From Piezodorus guildinii (Eukaryota; Arthropoda; Insecta; Hemiptera; Pentatomidae), in NCBI GenBank assembly GCA_023052935.1, contig CM041294.1, positions 20,546,635-20,610,634 on the forward strand: a DNA stretch of 64,000 bases, read 5' to 3'. The position numbers were made by a program, and so were the translations under genes. This document shows positions 41,977 to 53,861 of this stretch, piece by piece; within the stretch, counting starts at the first letter, position 1, and each line of letters begins with the position of its first letter. The notes under the pieces were generated by a model. The model was not told the DNA's origin. It ran no database searches and saw only the letters and a program-made list of their open reading frames with translations.

Positions 41977-42417
41977 ATATTTTAATTTTGCCAACGTTTT
42001 GACTCAAACTTGTGAGCCATCATCAGGGCTCAGTTTTTGAGCCATTTTCTGATAATGTTGCTGTGATTGTTTCGGGAGATGAAGAAAGAGAAAGCGGAAT
42101 GAATCAGCGTCAACTCCAGAGGCCTCAACTCCATCATCGCAAACTTTGGAAACCATCACATCTGATTTATGTACTCTTCACCATTCCAACCGGTAGGTAT
42201 GTGTGGTAACATCTCCTCACATCACAATAGCAGGTTCATCATCAGTTTCACGTCCACCTTCAAAACATCCGGACGCTGATTCATCACATTCTGTTTCTTC
42301 ATCTCCAACAACAATCACATCGACATCATCGGAAAATAGTTCAAGAACTGAGTGAGCCCTGATGATTGCTCATAAGTTTGAGTCAAAATTACACAACGTC
42401 GGCAAAATTAAAATATT
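41977..42417. repeat. Inverted pair of hammerhead-like motifs (Penelope/retrozyme-type remnant)
   Basis: The outer 17 bp 'aatattttaattttgcc' and 'ggcaaaattaaaatatt' are inverted copies. Directly inside each is a hammerhead-like motif: minus strand 41990-42030 and plus strand 42355-42403. Both have CTGATGA, a stem of GGCTC/GAGTC type, AAAAC-like for GAAAC, and GTT or GTC before GGC. The shared 17 bp begin right after each predicted cleavage triplet, the same logic as at 5483-5782. The interior (~320 bp) codes for nothing recognised. Confidence 0.65.
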
Positions 42418-43887
42418 ATTAGATTGACTCCCGGTTATTTCTAATTTCAACATTCGAAATCCTCATTTTTTTTTATTAATTAAGGTGGTATATCGTATAT
42501 TTATTTTTCATGAAATGATAACAGCAAGCAACAATAATAGTATAATTTTACTTTATTTGTGTGAAATAACTATACAAAAAAGGGTTTGTGGAATTCTCTT
42601 TGAAATGGGTTAACTTCCAGTTTCATTGAAATCGATATATATTAGTTAATTAATAATATCTTTACTGATTGCGTATCTATATGAGTACATTATAATTATC
42701 ATAACTGATAGTGTAATTCCTATTATTTGTCTAAAAAAAAAAGATTAAAACTTCAGTTCTACCGGTTGGCCTGCATACCTAATTTAGTGAATTTCTTGAA
42801 TCTAACTGTGGAAAAGGCCGTAGGTAGGCCAAATCCCGCTAAAATATTACATATCCTTCAGGTCAGAGGTGTTTCAACGTAAACAAATTTGTATAAGTTT
42901 TTCGTAATTGGAACCCATTACGAAATGAATTTCAGTAGAATCTATTTCTACATTTTTTTAGACTCAATTCATCCTAACGTATCATGTATATCGTTATTTT
43001 CTTGGAATAATGATACGAACCGTATCATAAAACGCAAAAGAAATCGTTTCTTCTGATAAAAAAATAAATATTTTTTTTCTTTTAGTGTTATTTCATAGAA
43101 AATTAAATTTCCTACAAAATGGAAAAAAAAAAATCATTGAAATTTTCATATTCCTTAATTGCCTATCTACAGCTTTACAAACAGTTATACCGCAATATTG
43201 TTGTTTGGAAATAATAAACCATTGTGTAATTATTTGCAGCATTATTTTAATTTTTGTAGGTATTATGTGTTATACATACCATGTTTGCAGTTGTCTTACA
43301 GAAACTCTTTTTCTGAAAAAGTTATATGAACCCAGTCATTTAAGACGTCTTCCATAGAAGCTGTCTTCGCTAGATCTTTAAACTCATTTCTTTTCTTCTT
43401 TAAATCATCCTTTGACTTCCAAAATACATTTTGGATAACCTCTACATTTATAAAACTTTTCGTTTGAATTCCCCTCCCAAGCTTAACTTATGATTTACGG
43501 CCTCGTCTGTAGGAAAAACTCTTGAGTTTTTCCCCCTTGACAGTCGATCTGTATCAACCTTTATCAGCCTGGTTGTTAAGAAATGTTTTTCACTCCAGTA
43601 GCCGGTTTTTCGATTTGTTTTGATCACCGCAATTATTCTAAATCGTGTTATCCATTATATATATTTTCAATCAATAATATTTATTGTTATAATTAATAAA
43701 ATTGATCAATATTTAATATTTACAGTTGAATTGGAAACACCGCATGCTAAACATATGAGTCCGCTAAATATCGGAATATTAATTACTTGTAACGACTATT
43801 TCTCTATGTAAATATGGTGCTATAAATAACCTCTTCAATAAATTTTAAAAAACATCCTTTGAAATTTGTTATTTTGATCACATTTAT
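42418..43887. other. AT-rich DNA, no gene
   Basis: Short ORFs at 43085-43357 and 43620-43811 are hydrophobic AT-rich frames without motif support. Confidence 0.4.
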
Positions 43888-44751
43888 ACTTTCACTTACT
43901 ATATATAATATGGGAAAGTATTTTGATCGTAAAAATTTTCGAATTCCAGTTTTCAAAGGAAATACACATTTCCCTGAGTCCAAATAACCAAGGCCCGCAA
44001 AAAACGGACTGTGTGTGTGTGTGTGTGTGTGTGTGTGGTAACTCCCGGGCGAAAACGGTAAATCCTATGAAAAAGAAATTTCATATTTAAGACAAATATA
44101 CGCCCGTGACGTTACAAAACCTTTTTCATCAAAATGAGCCTACCAGAAGAGCCACTTTATCCTATGCATTTTGCACCTTTTTTCGATTTTCTCTAAAACG
44201 GTTCCGACGATTTTGATTAAACTCGCTATATTGATGTAAAATTTAATGGGCTTTCATATCATGTAGGTTTTATTCTGATTAAAATGGTCTGACAGGGCTT
44301 AAATGCCGATATTTTAAACTTTCTTCTTCTAAAGTACCTTTAATTTTGTTGATACTATACAAATAACTATATTATCTTGTTACCAGTGATAAAAAACAGG
44401 TAAATATATAAATTGAATGAATTCGATACCCAACTAAAGGAGAAAACAGAAAACATATTTTTTTAATGCAATTTTTCGTTTTTGAACATAAGAACAGTAA
44501 TATAGATGTATGATATACCGTTGGAAAGCTAAAGATTTGAGAAAAAATATTATCTCATACACAATCTTTTAAAAGTTAATAGAGAGTGAAAAAAAGTCGA
44601 TAAAACTAAGTGATTGTTTTAGATAATAATATAATAGATTGTTTAATAAAACACATGTTTCTATAGAAATTTAATTTAATTAATTATTTAAGAGTTTCAC
44701 GTCTTTTTATCTCTAACTGTATTTGAAAATTGTTGTGTTGCCCGCACCAGA
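43888..44751 (-). repeat. N1 repeat, copy E (full length)
   Basis: It runs from 'actttcacttactatatata' at 43888 to 'tgttgcccgcaccaga' at 44751. It carries an internal (GT)n run at 44011-44037 at the position where copy F has a shorter one (53988-54000). No ORF. Confidence 0.88.
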
Positions 44752-45189
44752 TTTTTAGATAAAAGTAATTAACCTCTGTATGCTCTTATCTTGCAAGAAT
44801 TGTTTTAATGAAATCAATAATAGCAACGTTCCTGGCTATTCTGTTAGAAAATATCATTCTGTATCTGTAATATAAAATACTACATATGTACGTCATCCTA
44901 CAAAAGTATAATTTAGAAAAGATCTATGTAAGCATTATATAAAATATTGGCATTAAGCAATTCCTCCTTTATTATTATTATGAAGTGGTTTTCTTTTAAT
45001 TTTTCCTCATTTATACCATAAAGACCATATTTTAAATCTCTTAAACCTTATTAATATACATTTTTTTCCTTAATTCCCAATGTTTTATAGGTCAACCTAT
45101 CAGTGATTCATTCTAGGGTATAAGTTTTCTACAAACATTATTAAAAAATATATAAAATAAAATTTGTACCTCTACAACCCATGTTTTGT
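44752..45189. other. AT-rich spacer
   Basis: Nothing recognised. Confidence 0.4.
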
Positions 45190-45450
45190 GCACATAGACA
45201 TTCGCACTGTTTCTTGGCTAAATGCCGTTAAATGAGGTGACAAGGCCGAGATCACATTCAGCCGCCAGGTTTTACCTATTTTTTGGGCACCGACTTTATA
45301 GAGGCTGGTTCTACCCAAGATGGGTCTCCCCTTCCTAGGGTCGCCCCCCCAGCTTAAATAACAGAATTAATTATATTGTGCCATAGCCAGGATTCGAACT
45401 CAGAAGAGTAGATTAGTGCTTTATCTCGTACACAACGCTTCTCCTCACAA
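45190..45450 (-). repeat. tRNA-derived SINE candidate
   Basis: On the minus strand 'GAGTTCGAATCCTGGC' (near 45386-45402) is a near-perfect pol III B box (GGTTCGAATCC), preceded by an anticodon-arm-like stretch and followed by a non-tRNA body with 'gacccatcttgggtagaacc'. There is no intact tRNA fold, so a tRNA gene is unlikely. Confidence 0.5.
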
Positions 45451-45524
45451 AGATTATTTAACTAAACAAATGTAAACCCACTTGCCATAGTATAAAATAA
45501 CATATTATGCCATTACAATTGATT

Positions 45525-45600
45525 GTTTTTTTTTGTTTTTTTCTGAATGTTTCTATTCACACCTGTCAACTTCATGGTAAAACAGTGAATGCAATGGGGA
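45525..45600 (-). pseudogene. Jockey-D 3' tip
   Basis: Poly-T then 'tctattcacacctgtcaact', the 3' terminus shared with Jockey-D copies (31005, 36760, 58330). Confidence 0.55.
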
Positions 45601-46047
45601 AGCAATCAATTTATGTTTTTTTGTAAAACTGAAAAACCATTTTCATCATTTCCCTCACTTTAAGTTTTATGAACAACTGAGAAGTCTGAAGATTCTTGGT
45701 TTTCTGGTAATATGGATTTCAAGAAGGTATGTGGGCATCTGACTTATTTATAATTAGTAATAACTTGAAGGGACGGTATTTTTTTAAATTTATTGTTTTA
45801 TAAAATATATACTTCAACTTTTAATTCACAGTTCATTTCCCTTTTAGAATAATCCTATTTTCCGGACTACAGATTCTCACTAACCTTTTTTCTTTTTCTT
45901 TTTTTTCATAGTCCCTTTCGTTAGCTCTTCATTAAAGTTTTTGAATATTTTCTTTTTTCTGCTTGTATGTATTTTAAGGATGTCAGGCATTTCTATAATA
46001 TCTATAATAAATAAATATCTTCTAGGAATCTATAACGAGGTGATGGG
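45601..46047. other. AT-rich spacer
   Basis: Nothing recognised. Confidence 0.35.
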
Positions 46048-46462
46048 GCTCACCTTTTGGTTTAAGTAGAACCTTAAATCTAATACTAAAAGCTATATCT
46101 CAATATTCTGCCATCGTTGTGGTAATCCAGAAGGTGTCAGCTTACCTTATATAGGATTTTTTATAAGTTTGACCATTCCAAAAAACGTTTTATTCTTAAC
46201 AGTTATACATTTGGAAAGTTTGCCCATTTTTAATCCCTCGTGAATTGTATGGGTTTCAGATCTTTGGAATGACGTTTCTTTCACAATTTTCCGTAATACG
46301 CCATTTCAAAACGATTGTAAACGTTTTTTGGTTAACTTAGCAATATCCGGAAAGAGCGGTGCACCATAAAATAGAGTCGGGCGTATAAAGGTCTTAATAT
46401 TGATGTCTTTCGTCGAAGAGACTTACTTAATCTAGGACCACACAGGATTACTAAATTTATCG
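46048..46462 (-). pseudogene. LINE RT thumb relic, copy 1 of a direct-repeat pair
   Basis: It matches 49797-50212 closely over ~415 bp in the same orientation. Minus-strand residues 'INIKTFIRPTLFYGAPLFPD' and 'IAKLTKKRLQSF' resemble the RT thumb 'TLIRP.L.YG.P......' of Jockey/CR1-type LINEs, with several stops afterwards. Confidence 0.6.
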
Positions 46463-46476
46463 TTTTATAAGAGAGC

Positions 46477-46507
<31 letters not shown>

Positions 46508-46994
46508 AAGAGAACCAATATGGATTTGGAGAATCGAATCCTTCAATAGTCTACAACACAATTATAAGGATCAGAAAATTAAATTATTATTTAAATCTCG
46601 TAGAGCTGGTAAGGTGCAGAGACAGAGTTCTGACAATGATTGACGGACACAGCTTGCTCAGTAAGCCGATGACAGACGTAGCAAACCACAGAGTGCTGAC
46701 TGGGCAGTCCCTCACCTCCGGGTCGAGCTATCTGATCCGCGGATCTCTTGGCAACTCAGCACGTCAACTGTTATCTCCGGCTCCTCGCTGGAATTGTTGG
46801 GTCGAGAAGTCCATCTCGGCCTGGCAGGAGAAAGTTAAACTATCTTTGTCAGAGAACTACTGAATCATATTTGAATATTTGGATAAAAAAATTAATCCTC
46901 ACTAAAATTATAAAATCCGTTTTATAGTCATTCTGATGGTTAAGTTTTTGTCCAACTGCTTTCCTAAGGGAAGGATGGTTCTAAAAGCAGCATT

Positions 46995-46997
<3 letters not shown>
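46463..46997. other. Poly-T tract and a GC-richer patch, unassigned
   Basis: Poly-T at 46480-46503 suggests another retroelement tail. 46600-46862 is distinctly less AT-rich and has an open 75-codon + frame with no recognisable domain. Confidence 0.35.

Positions 46998-47056
<59 letters not shown>
46998..47056. repeat. (TA)n microsatellite, left of Tc1 insertion
   Basis: Alternating TA. The tract resumes at 48601 after the Tc1 element. Confidence 0.95.
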
Positions 47057-47057
47057 C

Positions 47058-48597
47058 ACACTGCCGGACAAAATTAAAGGATCACTTACAAATATTTATA
47101 TTATTAATACATAAGAGATAAAAATAGGAATTCCTTTGTCCCAGACTGGACTTTGTATTGTATCTTGTCAAGTTAATCCTCTACCTGTTTACATTCCCAC
47201 CCGTTTTGGAGAAAAGGATCAGTTAATCCTCTTCTTTTCTTTCTTCCTATCAGTAAATGGTTAGTTGTTAGCAAAGATTCATCTTATTGAAGATTTTCTA
47301 AAATTTAAGAGACTTTAGTTTTTACTTGTGAGTTTAGTAAGAACGTTATGATGGCCAACAGAAGAGCTTTGACCGAAGAGGAATCAATTCGTGCTGTTGC
47401 TTTGGGTGAAGAAGGGTTTTCTCAAAGGCATATTGCGCAACAGCCTCAGCGGTCACAATCCGTAGTTTCCAGGGTGCTTAATAGGCACCATCAAACTGGA
47501 GGGCATACAAGAAGAGTCGGACAAGGCCGTCCAAGGTCAACTTTCCACCGTGACGAGAGTTTTAGAACTGCATGCTCTTCTGGATCGCCGATCAACTGGT
47601 AACAGTTTGCGTGGTCTCCTCCTGAGGTTCAGGAATGTGCAAATTTCAGAGCGAACCGTGAGAAGACGACTCAACGATTATGGATAGACCTCCCATCCTT
47701 CAGCTACTGGACCTCTTCTCTCCATACAACACCGGGTTGAGCGCTTGAGGTTTGCTCAGGAGCACCGAAACTGGACTCAGGAAGATTGGAGCGTCGTATT
47801 ATTCAGCGATGAGTCAAGATTCTGTCTCCGATCTCCAAATGGACGGGAAAAGGTATGGAGAAGGCGGGGAGAGAGATACGCTTCATGCACTTTTTCTCCA
47901 AGGGTTGCGTTTGGTGGTGAGTCAGTGATGGTGTGGGGGAGGGGCATAAATTTAAACTCCCGTACAGAGTTGGTTCTTGTGAACCGTGGCTCTATAACTG
48001 CTGACAGGTACATTAGGGAGGTACTTGAGCCACATGTAATACCTTTCGTCAGAAATATCGCAGGTAACTCGCGTTTACTCGATCAGTGCAAAATTTCCTC
48101 AGACAAGAAGAAAATGACGTTATGGTTTGGCCACCCAGAAGTCCAGATATGAACCCAATAGAGCATGAATGGGACATGCTTCGAAGACGTGTCCGCGCCC
48201 GAGACCCGCAAAATTTGGCAGATTTAAGGGAAATGTTAGTGGAAGAGTGAAAACAACATGTAAGAGCCCTGGTCGCTGGAATGGGCAGGAGAATGGAAGC
48301 AATTATCAGAGCTAGAGGTGGGAATACCAATTATTGGTCGTTTTCCTCGAATTCTTCCTTTTTATTCAGTTTTGTTGTTTTATTTCATTTCAAAGATTTA
48401 CTTTCTCATTTTAAGACTGTAGGAAATTTTTATTTTTTGATTTGTTTTCCTATTAAAATTTTCTAGAAAAGATTTTTTTTTTTTTATTATCCTTATAATA
48501 AAGTGTTGCTTCCAAAGAAAAAAGAATATTTTCAAAAATACCCTATACAGTTCAGTAATTTCAAAATATTGAAGTGATCCTTTAATTTTGTCCGGCA

Positions 48598-48601
<4 letters not shown>
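47058..48601 (+). mobile_element. Tc1-like DNA transposon inserted in a (TA)n tract, defective
   Basis: Terminal inverted repeats 'acactgccggacaaaattaa' (47058 on) and its reverse complement ending at 48601 match over ~30 bp. The (TA)n on both sides provides the TA target. At 1,544 bp the size is normal for Tc1. The transposase is broken (see 47348-48335). Confidence 0.9.
47348..48335 (+). pseudogene. Tc1-type (DD34E) transposase, frameshifted, second catalytic Asp lost
   Basis: The N-terminal paired-type HTH ('MANRRALTEEESIRAVALGE', 'RSQSVVSRVLNRH', 'GRPRST') is open to 47602. After a frameshift come 'ISERTVRRRLNDYG', a stop, then 47745-48152 with 'WTQEDWSVVLFSDESRFCL' (first Asp), 'REKVWRRRGERY' and 'GGESVMVWG.INLNSRTELV'. 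The 'H/QDNA.PH' block carrying the second Asp is gone, replaced by 'SRLLDQCKISSDKKKM'. The third catalytic site 'SPDMNPIEHEWDMLRRRVR' survives in another frame (48130-48250). At least two frameshifts, two stops and a deletion: inactive. Confidence 0.9.

Positions 48602-48645
<44 letters not shown>
48601..48645. repeat. (TA)n microsatellite, right of Tc1 insertion
   Basis: Continuation of the tract at 46998-47056. Confidence 0.95.
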
Positions 48646-48647
<2 letters not shown>

Positions 48648-49498
48648 TTTCCAAGACAATCGTAACCTTTTCAAAGTTAAACGTAACTTTTCAAATGTAA
48701 CCTATTTCATTCTAAATGTAACTCTTTCCGAAGTAAACTTAACCCTTTCCAAAACAATTCTAACACTTTTTTTTCACTTCTAGCCTCAAATATTCCGTTT
48801 TACTTAGGATTCCGTACCACTCCAATACTCTTTCGACTTTTAAATCCCGTCTTTAAAAACGCATAACAATATGCGATTTCTTGTTATTACATTTATTCAG
48901 ATATTTAAATATTTATCCCTACAATAGACCAAATTGAAATATGTCTGTATAATATTTCGTCAATAAAAACGACCTAATTTCCTTCCGCAGCAGAATATTA
49001 GTCGAAATTTATTTATTGCTCGCTCAGCTACGAAAATATTTCGCCTCACGCTTGAGAAAGTACACAAACGTTGAAAGGAATCAGTAATAGGAAAGAGAGA
49101 GAAATCCAAAGTTTGCGATAAATTCCGTCGAAGGGAGACAAGAGAAACGATGTGAATGATAGATTGGGAGGGAAGGCGAGGCGAATAAACAATGAATTGT
49201 AGAAGCAACGAGAATTGGGCTCACGGCTAGGGCCCTTCTTATAACCCTTTTCTTCCCTCCCGCATTCTTGTCCTTCCCATCTTATATATAGATAGATGGG
49301 GTGTTTCTGTATCTGAAATATATAAATATGACGTTCACATATCATAAATATTACGACAGTGCCTGTGTATTTGGTACAGTGAAATAAATAAAAATGTAAT
49401 ATAAAGAAAATACATTTGTTTCGAAAATACGAAATTTTAATCGTTAATAAGAAGAAACATTCATGAAGATAATTACGGAATTGAGTAATTTAATGATT
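48646..49498. other. Unassigned DNA
   Basis: 48650-48780 shows a loosely repeated 'taac.tttcaaa.t' pattern. Otherwise no signal. Confidence 0.35.
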
Positions 49499-49736
49499 GT
49501 TTTTTTTTTTTTGTTGGCTCGACAGGCGCCTGAAGTTGCCCTTGCCCCTCTCAACTGCTCTTTCCCAATCACTTCGGTCAGCAACATGTCTGCTGGATAC
49601 TCCTACCATCTTCAAGTCCTCAGCCACGGAGTCCTTCCACCTTCCCTTCGGTCTTCCACGTTGTCTGACTCCATCCAAGTTCCCATAATATTTCCTTACG
49701 GTTCTACCTATCTTGATAACGTTTCCTAGCTATTCG
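49499..49736 (-). pseudogene. LINE 3' end (RT C-terminal tail)
   Basis: Minus strand: 'MDGVRQRGRPKGRWKDSVAE', 'DLKMVGVSSRHVADRSDWER' and 'AVERGKGNFRRLSSQQ' are the familiar arthropod LINE tail 'RGRPK.RW.D.V..DL......A.DR..WR..V'. It ends in poly-T at 49499-49513. A shorter copy of the same tail lies on the + strand at 53415-53480. Confidence 0.75.
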
Positions 49737-49796
49737 CACAAAATGGGAAATTCGGAGATCGTTGAAAAGATCGTAGATTTTTTTGTTCTTCCTTAA

Positions 49797-50212
49797 GCTC
49801 ACCTTTTGGTTTAAGTAGAACCTAAAATCTAATACTAAAACCTAAATCATAATATTCAGCCATCGTTGAGGCTATCCAGAAGGTGTCAGCTTACCTTATA
49901 AAGGATTTTTATAAGTTTGACCATTCCAAAGAACGTTTTATTCATAGCAGTTATAAATTCTGAAAGTTTGTCCATTTTTTAATTTCTCGTGAATTGAAGG
50001 GGTTTCAGATCTTTGGAATGACGTTTCTTTCACAATTTATCGTAATACACTATTTCGAAACGATTGTAAACGTTTTTTAGTTAACATAGCAATATCCGGA
50101 AAGAGTGGTGCTCCATAAAGTAGAGTTGGGTTTATAAAGGTCTTATGTATTGATATCTTTCGTCGAAAAGACTTATTTAATCTTGGACCGAACAGGATTA
50201 CACCAGTTTACC
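49797..50212 (-). pseudogene. LINE RT thumb relic, copy 2 of a direct-repeat pair
   Basis: Same orientation and extent as 46048-46462. Minus residues 'RRKISIHKTFINPTLLYGAP', 'LTKKRLQSFRNSVLR', 'PSIHEKLKNGQ'. Slightly better preserved than copy 1. Confidence 0.6.
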
Positions 50213-50219
50213 TTTTTGT

Positions 50220-51260
50220 ATTTACGGCACAGAACTCTGCATAAAATTGACACAGAAAAATAAAATAAACATCCCTGAATATGGATCTGAAAACTGCAAT
50301 ATTGAAACTGCAAAAGGTGTTATAACCTCGCCTAGGCAGGGTGATAGCCTCGCCTGTTTGTTGTTCAATTTGGCTTTGGAGAAGGTAGTGCGCGATTCAG
50401 GGATACAGACTTCGGACACCATCTTCAACCGGCTGGTCCATATTCTCGGCTTTGCTGACAACCTGGACATTGTCGCAAGGTCATTTGAGTCCTTAGAAGA
50501 TGCTTTCCTCAGGTTGGCGGAGGCAGCGAAGGATATGGGGATGCACATCAAATAGGAGAAGACAAAATACATGAGAGCTGGGCCGGGAACAGAGACTGCA
50601 GACCGACATCCTGTGATAATGGGCCCATTTGAGTTCCAGAGCGTTGACCAATTTGTGTACCTCGGATCAGTAGTAAATTGTGGAAATAGGATCTCCGGGG
50701 AAACAAGTCAGCGTCTCCTCAAAGCCAACAGGTGCTATTTTGGCCTCAGAAAGCACCTGAGAAGTTCCTACCTCACCCGTCGCACAAAGTGCCTTTTGTA
50801 TAAGACCCTCATTAGGCCCGTCTTAACTTATGGATCTGAGACATGGACCCTCACTGGTAAAGAGGAGAGGGATATCCTCATATTTGAAAGAAAGATATTT
50901 GGGCCAGTTAAGATCGGAGAAAGCTGGAGGCGGAGGACAAACTTGGAAATCTACCGGATCTATGGCGAAGCTGATGTGATGAGGTTAATCAACTTAGGAA
51001 GACTGCGATGGGCTGGCCACGTAGTACGGATGCCAGACGATGAAATTCCCAAAAAGCTGCTGGATGGGAGGCTCCACCGGACAAGGGGAAGAGGAAGACG
51101 TCGGCTTAGATGGGAGGACACCGTTGCCAGGGATGCTCTTCGTCTACTTGACACCGGCAACTGGCGAGCGGCTGCTCAAGACCGAACCACCTGGCGAAGA
51201 CTTATTGAGGAGGCCAAGGACCACATCGGTCTGTAGCGCCACGGATGGTGATGATATGGA
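50220..51260 (+). pseudogene. RTE-like LINE RT, C-terminal two thirds, one stop
   Basis: 50247-50555 gives 'RQGDSLACLLFNLALEKVVR' and 'LGFADNLDIVARS', where the catalytic F-A-D-D has become F-A-D-N, then 'AKDMGMHIK' and a stop. 50571-51236 (221 codons) continues 'EKTKYMRAG'-like into 'FVYLGSVVNCGNRISGE', 'TYGSETWTLTGKEERDILIF', 'LGRLRWAGHVVRMPDDEIPK', 'RGRGRRRLRWEDTVARD'. The 3' end reads 'ggatggtgatgatatgg', a degenerate (ATG)n tail. The lost catalytic Asp and the stop make it inactive. Distinct from the family at 24862 and 32210. Confidence 0.82.
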
Positions 51261-51261
51261 T

Positions 51262-52215
51262 CTAGCCACCGTTCAACAGTTACCAGAAGTCTGTACACCA
51301 AGTTGGTGTACCCTTAAAATTCCAATCGGAGAATCTGCATATTTTTCTAAAAGGGCACTAGTTCCTCAAGAAAACCAAGTAGCTTTTTTGGAACTAATAA
51401 ATAACTATCCGGATCATAGCATCCTTTATACGGACGCATCTAAATCGGGAGACTGTAGGGTTTTCGTTCATATCGGCGAATAAAGAACTTCTATACAAGC
51501 TTCCAGAAGCTTGCTCAGTCTTCACAGGAGAGGCCAATGCCAACAATATTAAAGGTTCAGAGCATCATCAAAAGTTTGCTATTGTGTCCGACTCAAAGAT
51601 TAGGCATCCGGTAGTGGCAGAAATCCATAATATACACCATGAAATCCTGATAGAGGATAAGTGAGAGGGTTCCCGCTCACAGTAGCATATATGGCAATGA
51701 AAGAGCCTATGCCGCGGCAAACTGTGCTCGTCGTTTAACAACACCTCAAGCTACGATAGTCAACAAAGTCCCTCTGCAAGACTGGACAAGGCAGTTCAGC
51801 TCTTTACAGAAGGAAAAGTGGCAAATCGAATGGAATGCAAATTCCTCTAAATTGAATGAAATAAAAAGAGATTGTGCCCGTTGGAAGACCTCCAACAGGA
51901 AGTCAAGGAAAGAAGAAGTGATCCTCTGCAGGCTGCGGATAGGACATAGTGAGTTCTCCCACGGCTACCTTCTGCCAGGTTTAGAAGCCCCAACTTGTAT
52001 GCAATGTGACACAGTGAGGACAGTAAAACATAAATTGTTAGATTGTCCAATTTTCAATAAATGAAGAATACTCTAAAAGAATTATTGAAAGATGATGCAA
52101 ACAAAGTCAGTATCCTCTTCAAGTATTTGAAAAGAATTTTATATTATAATAGAGTATAAAATGTAAGTTTGAACACCAATGACCCACAAGGGTAGAGGCG
52201 TCATAAATAAATGAA
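51262..52215 (+). pseudogene. I-like LINE 3' relic (RNase H fragments, zinc-finger tail)
   Basis: 'LVPQENQVAFLELINNYPDH' and 'SILYTDASKSGDCR' open an RNase H domain (first Asp in YTDAS). Frame breaks remove most of the core, with 'AIVSDSKI'-like codons near 51580. 51852-52064 gives 'WKTSNRKSRKEEVILCRLRI', 'GHSEFSHGYLLPGLEAPTCM' and 'QCDTVRTVKHKLLDCPIF', the zinc-finger tail. It ends with 'cataaataaatgaataaaca'. A different subfamily from 28973-30265. Confidence 0.75.
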
Positions 52216-53059
52216 TAAACAAAAGATATAACGTATCTAAATTTTAATAAACTAATAACTTTGGTTGTGCTGATAAGCAAGCTTATAAAAAAAAAATTTA
52301 AAGAACCAAAATAAATGGAGCATTGTTTTTTGTAAAAGATATCTTAGGAGATGGTGAACACTCTTTCCAGTGGTGCTACTTTAGTTTTGAGAAAAATAGA
52401 AAAACAATCAAATTTCAAAACAATACAGAATTGTTTTAATAACCGTAAGGGTCAATAAAGACAGATAAATACATTTATTTGTGCATGGACAGGGTTGATA
52501 TGGGTTTGAAAATTAATTTAAATTGGTTCCAAACCATATAAAATTCAATTTACAGTCTCTCAGTCTTATTATAAATAAGTAATTAATTGTGAAATACTCT
52601 ATTATATTATTCAACAACGCTTTTGTTTGATAAAAAAAGGACGAAACTCATTCGTTAATTTAATTTATTATATCGGTCCTATCACACACTTTTCAATTAC
52701 GAACTAATTTGAATTCCACCTTTTGTCTCAGAACAAAATGTGTTTTATTCCAGCCATTTGTATTTATTTATACACACGTACTTTCCTGTTCCGTTGGCAT
52801 TTTTAACGTGTAAAAAAGTGATTCATTTAACAGTCTAAATTAATAAAAAGTAATGGTAAAAGTTCCCTAGACTTTACAAAATAGAGAATAGTGGAAACTT
52901 CAATGGTCGAAATTATGAAAAGTTCTTTGAGTCAACAATTAATTAATTTAATCTTGAATGTAGTGTATTTAACAGGTGTATATTTAAGTGTTTGAATGAC
53001 GAAGTCCCAAAAAAATGTGAGTGTATTTGGGTGCGTATGTGCTAAATCAAGCTAAAAAA
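52216..53059. other. AT-rich DNA, nothing recognised
   Basis: No coding or repeat signal supported. Confidence 0.4.
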
Positions 53060-53412
53060 TCTGGTGCGGGCAACAGACGACTTTCACTTACCTCGATCGA
53101 TTAAAGAATTTTCAAAAACAGTAAGAGATAAAAATGAGTGAAACCATTGAAGGATTAGTTAAATGGAATTTCTATAGAAACATGTGTTTTATTAAAAAAT
53201 CTATTCTATTATTATCTAAAATAATCAGTTAGGTTTGTGTTCATTTCATCACTCTCTATTAACTTTTACAAGCTCTTGTGTATTAGATAATATTTTTTTC
53301 TAAAATCTTTAGCATTCCGACGGTATATTACACATGTTTAGTACTGTTCTTATGTTCAAAAAAGAAAAACTGCATTAAAAAAAATATTTTTTCAGTTTTC
53401 TCCTTCAATTGA
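53060..53412 (+). repeat. N1 repeat, copy G (5' part)
   Basis: It begins 'tctggtgcgggcaacagacg' and follows the consensus to 'cagttttctccttcaattga', where it is cut by a LINE tail at 53415. Confidence 0.82.
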
Positions 53413-53414
53413 GG

Positions 53415-53480
53415 ATGGTAGTTGAGAGGGCCAATGGTAGCTTCAGGCGCTTGTCGAGCCGATAAATAAATAAATAAATC
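53415..53480 (+). pseudogene. LINE 3' tip with (AAAT)n tail
   Basis: 'gttgagagggccaatggtag' and 'cttcaggcgcttgtcgagcc' parallel the reverse complement of 49513-49560 (R-L-S-S-R codons), followed by 'gataaataaataaataaatc'. Confidence 0.65.
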
Positions 53481-53861
53481 ATACATATTTTAATTACTAA
53501 TTTTCGATTCGTTGAATTATAAAGTTCTTTATTATTTTATTCAAAAACGTGTTTGTTTATAAAAAACAAATTATCTAATCCTCTGATAAAAACTAATTTA
53601 TCAGTCCTATCACACATCTTTTAATTACTAATTCTCGATTTTACTGTTTGTCTCTTCATGAAATATGTTTTATTCGAAACATTTGTATTTATACACACTT
53701 ACTTTTCCGCTCTGATGGTATTTTTCCTGTACAAAAAAGTGGTTCATTTAAGTATTGTTCAGTAGAACGAATAGGTGTTGTTACTTAGAATGTATGAAAT
53801 ATATAATGATGTAAGCTTCGTTGAAGATCAAAACGATAAAATGACTATTTGTAGGATTTTT
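53481..53861. other. AT-rich spacer
   Basis: It resembles 52600-52800 loosely ('tcacacatcttttaattact', 'tctcttcatgaaatatgttt'), hinting at another old repeat of ~200 bp. Confidence 0.4.

Noticed and set aside
45370..45445. A functional tRNA gene on the minus strand
   Set aside because: A B box is present, but there are no D arm, acceptor pairing or A box at the right distance.
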